DNA of 64,000 nucleotides, taken from assembly GCF_023571765.1 (NCBI RefSeq), contig NZ_JAMJXC010000003.1, positions 248,001 to 312,000 of the forward strand, given 5' to 3'. Source of the DNA: Xanthobacter aminoxidans (GTDB lineage Bacteria; Pseudomonadota; Alphaproteobacteria; Rhizobiales; Xanthobacteraceae). Positions within the stretch are counted from its first letter, which is position 1. Each line of letters opens with the position of its first letter. Shown in pieces: positions 58,452-64,000 of this stretch. Below the pieces are notes generated by a model. The model was not told the DNA's origin and ran no database searches. It was given only the letters and a program-made list of their open reading frames with translations. Made by a program: the position numbers and the translations under genes.

Positions 58452-58480
58452 GCCGCCCACTGGGCGGCCTTTTCTTTTTC
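58452..58480 (+). terminator. bidirectional terminator, zeta-inhibitor gene / rpsD
   Basis: Stem GGCCGCCC/GGGCGGCC with loop ACT is followed by TTTTCTTTTT on the plus strand and by TTTTTGTTT on the minus strand. Confidence 0.85.
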
Positions 58481-58495
58481 GGGTCCCGCGCCGGA

Positions 58496-59113
58496 TCAGC
58501 GCGAGTAGAACTCGACCACGAGGTTCGGTTCCATCTGAACCGGGTAGGGCACCTCGTTCAGCTCCGGGATGCGGGCGAAGCGCGCGGTGAGCTTGTGGGT
58601 GTCGAGCTCGATGTAGTCGGGCACGTCACGCTCGGCGAGCTGCTGCGCCTCGATCACGATGGCGAGCTGGCGGGAGGCTTCCTTCACCTCGATCACGTCA
58701 TCCACCTTGACGAGGTAGGACGGGATGTTCACGCGCTTGCCGTTCACCTTCACGTGGCCGTGGGAGACGAACTGGCGGGCGGCGAAGATGGTGGGCACGA
58801 ACTTGGCGCGATAGACCACCGCGTCCAGGCGGCGCTCCAGCAGGCCGATGAGGTTGGCGCCGGTGTCGCCCTTGAGGCGCGAGGCCTCGACGTACACCTT
58901 GTGGAACTGCTTCTCGCCGATGGAGCCGTAATAGCCCTTCAGCTTCTGCTTGGCGCGCAGCTGCACGCCGAAGTCGGACAGCTTGCCCTTGCGGCGCTGG
59001 CCGTGCTGGCCGGGACCGTACTCACGACGGTTGACCGGGCTCTTGGGGCGGCCCCAGATGTTCTCGCCCATACGGCGATCGATCTTGTGCTTGGCCGCAA
59101 TGCGCTTGCTCAT
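58496..59113 (-). CDS. rpsD: 30S ribosomal protein S4
   Basis: A 205-residue primary 16S rRNA-binding protein and translational autoregulator. [21 protein letters not shown] starts it; [21 protein letters not shown] and the S4 RNA-binding fold [39 protein letters not shown] follow in order. It ends [15 protein letters not shown]. It is a monocistronic gene here, apart from the S13-S11-rpoA cluster, which is usual in Hyphomicrobiales. Confidence 0.97.
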   Translation of the reverse strand: MSKRIAAKHKIDRRMGENIWGRPKSPVNRREYGPGQHGQRRKGKLSDFGVQLRAKQKLKGYYGSIGEKQFHKVYVEASRLKGDTGANLIGLLERRLDAVVYRAKFVPTIFAARQFVSHGHVKVNGKRVNIPSYLVKVDDVIEVKEASRQLAIVIEAQQLAERDVPDYIELDTHKLTARFARIPELNEVPYPVQMEPNLVVEFYSR

Positions 59114-59341
59114 GTAACGCGAATCCCTGTTGGTTCGTTCGGGTTTGGATCGCGCCCCTCCTCTGCGAAATGGCTTGGGAACCAAGAGGTTCCGGACCGT
59201 TTCGCCGACAGGCTCGCCCGGCGCGCTGCCTTGCGAAGCCACGGGTGCGTGAAACGCCAAGCGGGCCACTTCCGGCCCGCGAGGTGGCGGGTTCTTAGTC
59301 GCGAAAGCGTGTCGAGTCAACGCCGGGGGCGCTTTTCGCCC

Positions 59342-59899
59342 TCAGGCGGAGAGGTGCTCGACGAGAATCGTCGCGCCGAGGGCGACCAGGGCGAGGCCCG
59401 CGACCACCTCCGCCACCCGCCCGAGACGCTCGCCCACGAGGCGCCCGATCAGCATGCCGCCCGACGACATGATGAAGGTGGTGAGGCCGATGGCGGCGGC
59501 GGTGATCCAGATGTTCACATCGAGGAAGGCGAGCGAGACGCCCACCGCCATGGCATCGATGCTGGTGCCGAAGGCCGTGGCCAGCAGCACTGGCAGAGAG
59601 CGCCCGCGCGGCGCCGCCTCGTCCCGCGTGGAGAAGGCGGAGGCCAGCATGTGCAGGCCGACGCCGCCGAGCAATGCGAAGGCGATCCAGTGATCCACCG
59701 CCTCCACATAGCTGCTGGCGGCAAGCCCGGCCGCCCAGCCGATCACCGGCGTGGCAGCCTCGACGAGGCCGAACACCATGCCGGTGCGCAGGGCCTCGGC
59801 GAATCGCGGGCGTCCCATGGCGGCGCCGCGGCCGACGCTGACGGCGAAGGCATCGACGGACATGCTCAGGGCGAGCACGAGGATCGTGGCGGGTGACAT
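59342..59899 (-). CDS. mntP: manganese efflux pump MntP
   Basis: An inner-membrane Mn2+ exporter that prevents manganese toxicity. The 185-residue protein has six helices and two repeated halves with the acidic motifs [18 protein letters not shown] and [20 protein letters not shown], the paired aspartates expected for the metal path. An in-frame start 12 bases upstream is possible. The message carries a yybP-ykoY manganese riboswitch in its leader, which independently confirms the function. Confidence 0.94.
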   Translation of the reverse strand: MSPATILVLALSMSVDAFAVSVGRGAAMGRPRFAEALRTGMVFGLVEAATPVIGWAAGLAASSYVEAVDHWIAFALLGGVGLHMLASAFSTRDEAAPRGRSLPVLLATAFGTSIDAMAVGVSLAFLDVNIWITAAAIGLTTFIMSSGGMLIGRLVGERLGRVAEVVAGLALVALGATILVEHLSA

Positions 59900-60271
59900 G
59901 GATATATCCAGCGGAAGGGGAGGCTTGGGAACCCTGGCGCATCCGGCCCGTCCGCGCGCGAACCGGTGCGTCACGGTCTCGCCGGGCCGAAAACTTCGGC
60001 TGGCCGCGCCATGCGCACTCTCGCGCAAGCCTGTTGGCACGACCCCGCCCCGGTGCATCTCCCAGGCGGTGGCTACTCCCCGATCGCGCCTCTGATAGCG
60101 GCTTCGCAGGAGCGCGGTAAACCCGCGGGCCGAACTCTTTAGCGCAACTAACTCGCAATCGCGATTTGCCTGGGGGGGAAAACCTGTTGCCGGGCCGTGG
60201 CGCGGCTGGTCTTATCAGGGCACCAGCCACCGCACGCGCGATCATCGCCACAGCCGCGTCGTCCATGGAGA
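59900..60271. promoter_or_regulatory. divergent region mntP / amidotransferase containing the riboswitch
   Basis: This 372-bp gap is mostly the minus-strand mntP leader (riboswitch at 59965-60095). The mntP promoter should lie at about 60110-60160, and the amidotransferase promoter between there and 60271. No protein gene is visible. Confidence 0.55.
59965..60095 (-). ncRNA. yybP-ykoY manganese riboswitch upstream of mntP
   Basis: On the minus strand the diagnostic GGGGAGTAGCC (60081-60071) begins the aptamer. It is followed by a GTCGTGCCAACAGG segment, a paired GCGCGAG..GTGCGC region and the closing GGCGAGACC (59983-59975). These are the conserved L1 and helix-closing elements of the Mn2+-sensing yybP-ykoY class, which usually controls mntP. 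About 65 bases separate it from the start codon. Edges are approximate. Confidence 0.88.
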
Positions 60272-60985
60272 ATGTCCGTGAAAGTCCTGGTCTTCCAGCA
60301 CGTCGCCTGCGAGCACCCCGGCCGCTTCCGCGACTTCATGCGCGCCGATGGCGTCCAATGGGATGCCGTGGAGCTGGATGAGGGCGAGACCATCCCGGCC
60401 TTCGACGACTACGCCGCCCTGATGGTGTTCGGCGGCCCCATGGATGTGTGGCAGGAGGAGGAACTGCCCTGGCTCGTCGCCGAGAAGGCGGCGATCCGCG
60501 ATTGGATGGCCACCGGAAAGCCCTATCTCGGCGTCTGCCTCGGCCACCAGCTCCTCGCCGATGCGCTCGGTGGCAAGGTCGGCCTCATGCCTCGGCCGGA
60601 AGTGGGCGTCACCGAAGTGTCGCTGACGGCGGCCGGGCGCGAATCCCCCCTGTTCAAGGGGCTCGCCCCCACCTTCCCGACCCTTCAGTGGCACGGCGCC
60701 GCCGTGCTCGCCCTGCCGCCGGGCGGGGTAGTGCTCGCCGAGAACGAGCATTGCGCCATTCAAGCGCTGCAGGTGGGGGAAAGGGCGTTCGGCATCCAGT
60801 ATCATGTGGAGCTGACCGACGCGACGGTGCCCGAATGGGGCGTGATTCCCGAATACCGCTGCGCGCTGGAGGCCATCACCGGAGCCGGAGGGCAGGCGCT
60901 GCTGGAGGCCGCGACCAAGGAGCGGATGCCGGTTTTCGCGCAAGCGGCGGAGCGGCTCTACCGGAACTTCAAGGCGACGTGGTGA
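60272..60985 (+). CDS. class I glutamine amidotransferase (GMP synthase-like GATase)
   Basis: A 237-residue stand-alone amidotransferase domain. MSVKVLVFQHVACEHPGRF, VFGGPMDVWQEEELPWL, the nucleophile in YLGVCLGHQLLADALGG and the catalytic histidine in GIQYHVELTDATVPEWG complete the triad. Substrate unknown; relatives include GuaA-like and YfeJ-type proteins. ATG 60272 with ATGGAGA upstream is preferred over an in-frame start at 60197. It diverges from mntP. Confidence 0.88.
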   Translation: MSVKVLVFQHVACEHPGRFRDFMRADGVQWDAVELDEGETIPAFDDYAALMVFGGPMDVWQEEELPWLVAEKAAIRDWMATGKPYLGVCLGHQLLADALGGKVGLMPRPEVGVTEVSLTAAGRESPLFKGLAPTFPTLQWHGAAVLALPPGGVVLAENEHCAIQALQVGERAFGIQYHVELTDATVPEWGVIPEYRCALEAITGAGGQALLEAATKERMPVFAQAAERLYRNFKATW

Positions 60986-60998
60986 GTGGCGAACTCAC

Positions 60999-61023
60999 TC
61001 CCTCTCCCCCTCGCGGGAGAGGG
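60999..61023. repeat. CTCTCCC-rich hairpin element, family B (short copy)
   Basis: CCCTCTCCCCC and GGGAGAGGG around TCGC form the same hairpin as the elements at 35295 and 35375, but the flanking GGTTGGGGGTGAGGG part is missing. Confidence 0.6.
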
Positions 61024-61040
61024 TAGACCGCGGCTTAATA

Positions 61041-61146
61041 CCGTCATCGCCCGGCTCGTCCGGGCGATCCACGGTTGGGCCGGGTCGGTTCTTCGGGCAG
61101 CGCGCAAGCGAATGGGTAGATCGCCCGGACGAGCCGGGCGATGACG
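61041..61146. repeat. palindromic intergenic repeat, family A, inverted pair
   Basis: CCGTCATCGCCCGGCTCGTC..GATCCACG at 61041-61073 faces its inverted partner ending GGGCGATGACG at 61146. It separates the convergent amidotransferase and rimO genes. Confidence 0.75.
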
Positions 61147-61192
61147 TGCGTATGGGGGAGAGGCTTGGCCGCCGTGTGCGCGCAGGCTGCGC

Positions 61193-62515
61193 TCAGAACC
61201 CCACGGCCGTGCCGGTGAGGTCGTAAGGCCCGGCGGCCTCGATCTTCACCGTGGCGATCTCGCCCACCCGCAGCGGGCGGCGGGAGAAGACCTTCACCGT
61301 GCCGTCGATCTCCGGTGCATCGCCCTTGGTGCGGCCGATGGCGCCTTCGGGCGACACGGAGTCGATGATGACCTGCTGGCGGGTGCCGACCTTCTTCTTC
61401 AGCCGGCGGGCCGAGACCTTCTGCTGGGTGCGCATGAAGCGGTCGTAGCGGTCCTGCTTCACCTCGTCCGGCACCGGATCGGGCAGGGCATTGGCATCGG
61501 CGCCGCGCACGGGCTCGAACTTGAAGGCGCCCGCGCGGTCGATCTCGGCCTCTTCCATGAAGGCCAGAAGCTCCTCGAACTCCGCCTCCGTCTCGCCGGG
61601 GAAGCCGACGATGAAGGTGGAGCGGAGCGTCAGGTCCGGCACCGCCGCCCGCCACGCCTGGATGCGGGCGAGGGTCTTTTCCTGCGAGGCCGGTCGCTTC
61701 ATACGGCGCAGCACGGTGGGGCTCGCATGCTGGAAGGGAATGTCGAGATAGGGCAGCACCTTGCCGGCGGCCATCAGCTCCATCACCGCATCCACATGCG
61801 GGTAGGGATAGACATAATGCAGGCGCACCCAGGCGCCGAGGTCACCCAGCGCGGACGCGAGGTCGAGGAAGCGGGTCGCCACTTCCTTGTCGCCCCACTG
61901 GCTCGGCGCATAGCGCAGGTCCACGCCATAGGCGGAGGTGTCTTGCGAGATGACGAGCAGTTCCTTCACCCCCGCCTTCACCAGCTTCTCGGCCTCGCGC
62001 AGCACGTCGGCGGCCGGGCGGGAGACGAGGTCGCCGCGCAGCTTGGGGATGATGCAGAAGGTGCAGCGGTTGGAGCAGCCTTCGGAGATCTTGAGATAGG
62101 CATAGTGCCGGGGCGTGAGCTTCACGCCCTGCTCGGGCACGAGATCGAGGAAGGGATCGTGCTGCGGCGGCACCGCCTCGTGGACCGCGGCGAGCACGCT
62201 CTCGTACTGCTGCGGGCCGGTGATGGCGAGGACGCTGGGATGCACCTCGCGGATCTGCTCCGGCTCGGCGCCCATGCAGCCGGTGACGACGACCTTGCCG
62301 TTTTCCGCCAGCGCCTCGCCGATGGCGGACAGGCTCTCGGCCTTGGCGCTGTCCAGGAAGCCGCAGGTGTTGACGATGACGAGGTCCGCGCCCTGATGGG
62401 TCTTCGTCAGCTCGTAGCCCTCGGCGCGCAGGCGCGTGACGATGCGCTCACTGTCCACCAGCGCCTTCGGGCAGCCGAGGGAGACGAAGGAGATGCGCGG
62501 CGCGGGCTCGGCCAT
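61193..62515 (-). CDS. rimO: ribosomal protein S12 methylthiotransferase
   Basis: A radical-SAM enzyme that adds a methylthio group to an aspartate of S12. The 440-residue protein has the N-terminal MTTase cysteines in [24 protein letters not shown] and [10 protein letters not shown]. The SAM cluster motif is [17 protein letters not shown], followed by [19 protein letters not shown]-type residues and a C-terminal TRAM domain ending GTAVGF. The Rimo/MiaB distinction is supported by [13 protein letters not shown]. It converges on the amidotransferase gene. Confidence 0.96.
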   Translation of the reverse strand: MAEPAPRISFVSLGCPKALVDSERIVTRLRAEGYELTKTHQGADLVIVNTCGFLDSAKAESLSAIGEALAENGKVVVTGCMGAEPEQIREVHPSVLAITGPQQYESVLAAVHEAVPPQHDPFLDLVPEQGVKLTPRHYAYLKISEGCSNRCTFCIIPKLRGDLVSRPAADVLREAEKLVKAGVKELLVISQDTSAYGVDLRYAPSQWGDKEVATRFLDLASALGDLGAWVRLHYVYPYPHVDAVMELMAAGKVLPYLDIPFQHASPTVLRRMKRPASQEKTLARIQAWRAAVPDLTLRSTFIVGFPGETEAEFEELLAFMEEAEIDRAGAFKFEPVRGADANALPDPVPDEVKQDRYDRFMRTQQKVSARRLKKKVGTRQQVIIDSVSPEGAIGRTKGDAPEIDGTVKVFSRRPLRVGEIATVKIEAAGPYDLTGTAVGF

Positions 62516-62707
62516 GGGGAGGCGGGTTCTTTCTGAAGCATTTTCCAGCGAAGGGGGTACCGGTTCGCGTGACGAAAATGCGTTGAAACAGGTGGCTGTG
62601 CGAAGGGCGTGCGCTTACGGCAGCGCGACGGGGCCGTCAACGCCGGGTCTTTGGCGGGCCTTTGTGGCCGAAGGAGGGAGGAGGGGGCCGGACGCCGACC
62701 CAGCGCC

Positions 62708-63958
62708 TCACACCGGCTTCAGCAGCACGTGCTTCTTCTTGCCCATGGAGAGCTTCACGACGCCCTCGGGGGTGAGCGCGGCAAGGTCGATCACCGCCTT
62801 CTCGTCGGTCACAACGGCGTCGTTCACGCGCAAGCCACCGCCCTTGATCTGGCGGCGCGCCTCGCTGGTGGAGACGACGAGGCCGGCCTCCACGAAGGCG
62901 TTGGCGACGGCAAGGCCCGCCTCCAGCTTCGCCCGCGGCAGCTCCACGGTCGGCAGGTCCACGGCCAGCGCGCCCTGCTCGAAGGTGGTGCGGGCGGTCT
63001 CCTTGGCCTTCTCGGCGGCCTCGCGGCCGTGCAGGAGCGCGGTCGCCTCGGTGGCGAGCACCTCCTTGGCGATGTTGATCTCCTGGCCTTGAAGCGTGGC
63101 GAGGCGGGCGATTTCGTCCAGCGGCAGCTCGGTGAAGAGCTTGAGGAACCGCTCCACGTCCGCATCGCCGGCATTGCGCCAGTACTGCCAGTATTCGTAG
63201 GGGCTCAGAAGGTCGGCATCGAGCCACACGGCGCCGCCGGCGGTCTTGCCCATCTTGGCGCCGGAGGAGGTGGTGAGCAGCGGGGTCGTCAGCGCGAAGA
63301 GGTCGGCGCCGTGCATGCGGCGGCCCAGCTCCATGCCGTTGACGATGTTGCCCCACTGGTCGGAGCCGCCCATCTGCAGCATGCAGCCGTGGCGCCGGTT
63401 CAGCTCCACGAAGTCATAGGCCTGCAGGATCATGTAGTTGAATTCGAGGAAGGTGAGCGGCTGCTCGCGCTCCAGGCGCAGCTTCACCGAATCGAAGGTC
63501 AGCATGCGGTTGATGGTGAAATGCGGCCCCACCTCGCGCAGGAGGGGGATGTATTTCAGCTCGTCCAGCCAGCCCGCATTGTTCTCCATGATGGCGCCCC
63601 CGTCGAAATCGAGGAAGCGCGCGAAGACCTTGCGGATAGAGGCGATGTTGGCGTTGATCTGCTCATCGGTGAGCATCTGGCGCTGTGTGTCCTTGCCGGA
63701 CGGGTCGCCGATCTTGGTGGTGCCGCCGCCCATGAGCGCGATCGGCCGGTGGCCGGTGCGCTGGAGGGTGCGCAGCATCATGATGGAGAGCAGGTGCCCC
63801 GCATGCAGGCTCGATGCGGTAGCGTCGAAGCCGATATAGGCGGTGATGGGCCCTTCCGCGGCCTTGGCATCGAGGCGCTCGAGGTCCGAGCACTGGTGGA
63901 TATAGCCGCGCTCGGAGAGCGTGCGCAGGAAGTCGGAGCGGAAGGAAGGAGAAGTCAT
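62708..63958 (-). CDS. tyrS: tyrosyl-tRNA synthetase
   Basis: A class I aminoacyl-tRNA synthetase charging tRNA-Tyr. The 416-residue protein has the HIGH-equivalent HAGHLLSIM, the tyrosine pocket [12 protein letters not shown] and [13 protein letters not shown], the KMSKS-equivalent [10 protein letters not shown], and a C-terminal S4-like domain [22 protein letters not shown]. The ATG at 63958 is used, with a GTG immediately before it. Upstream the last 42 bases hold no recognisable gene. Confidence 0.97.
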   Translation of the reverse strand: MTSPSFRSDFLRTLSERGYIHQCSDLERLDAKAAEGPITAYIGFDATASSLHAGHLLSIMMLRTLQRTGHRPIALMGGGTTKIGDPSGKDTQRQMLTDEQINANIASIRKVFARFLDFDGGAIMENNAGWLDELKYIPLLREVGPHFTINRMLTFDSVKLRLEREQPLTFLEFNYMILQAYDFVELNRRHGCMLQMGGSDQWGNIVNGMELGRRMHGADLFALTTPLLTTSSGAKMGKTAGGAVWLDADLLSPYEYWQYWRNAGDADVERFLKLFTELPLDEIARLATLQGQEINIAKEVLATEATALLHGREAAEKAKETARTTFEQGALAVDLPTVELPRAKLEAGLAVANAFVEAGLVVSTSEARRQIKGGGLRVNDAVVTDEKAVIDLAALTPEGVVKLSMGKKKHVLLKPV

Positions 63959-64000
63959 CACACAGATCGAGGCTTGAGGCGGGCGCTCACGCGCCGGAAA

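Overview
The window is a 64-kb chromosomal segment of a GC-rich alphaproteobacterium, most likely a Hyphomicrobiales member near Xanthobacteraceae (Xanthobacter, Ancylobacter, Starkeya or Azorhizobium type). The assignment is inferred from gene content. It rests on Irr with a GCPFHDV heme motif, a Mg-type HemB without the zinc cysteines, DUF2794, DUF1476 (F1-ATPase zeta inhibitor), the acnA-ccmAB order, and a Pseudomonas 101/Ancylobacter-type NAD-dependent formate dehydrogenase. No rRNA, tRNA, CRISPR array, prophage or intact insertion sequence was recognised.

Layout. 1-14.3 kb is a surface-polysaccharide locus. A partial UDP-glucose dehydrogenase on the minus strand diverges across a 925-bp gap from gmd, fcl, a WcaI-like glycosyltransferase, a Wzy-like membrane protein, a Tat-exported putative polysaccharide lyase, hldE, a family 9 glycosyltransferase, a Wzx-like flippase and a second GT4 enzyme. 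Together they could supply GDP-fucose, UDP-glucuronate and ADP-heptose, then assemble, flip and polymerise a glycan. 14.4-25.2 kb holds dsbB, irr, DUF2794, a gap with a possible structured RNA, DUF1223, acnA, ccmAB without ccmC, a single-domain ModE-like regulator, and a LysR gene upstream of formate dehydrogenase and an HPP membrane protein. 25.3-35 kb holds a TetR/DUF4336 divergent pair with a tandem operator, murI, a lytic transglycosylase, rpmG and an rnr-DUF983-Nudix-MFS operon.

35-44.9 kb is a housekeeping stretch (BASS-like transporter, purB, threonine dehydratase, hemB, HIBCH-like hydrolase, O-methyltransferase, small regulators, an SDR). It is broken up by palindromic intergenic repeats and one probably acquired DUF3892 gene. 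44.9-51 kb is the least conventional part: a lone Rieske ferredoxin, an indole-glycerol-phosphate-synthase-like barrel with an altered active site, an FmdB zinc ribbon, a small STAND-type NTPase, a STAS protein and a GGDEF-EAL protein. 51-64 kb is conserved: folD, grxD, bolA, the purC-purS-purQ-purL set, the zeta inhibitor, rpsD, mntP behind a yybP-ykoY manganese riboswitch, a glutamine amidotransferase, rimO and tyrS.

The items most worth following up are the degenerate TrpC-like enzyme, the minimal STAND NTPase beside a STAS gene, the putative exported lyase in the polysaccharide locus, the hairpin RNA candidate at 16.4 kb, and the tandem TetR operator. All functional calls come from reading motifs; no database search was run.
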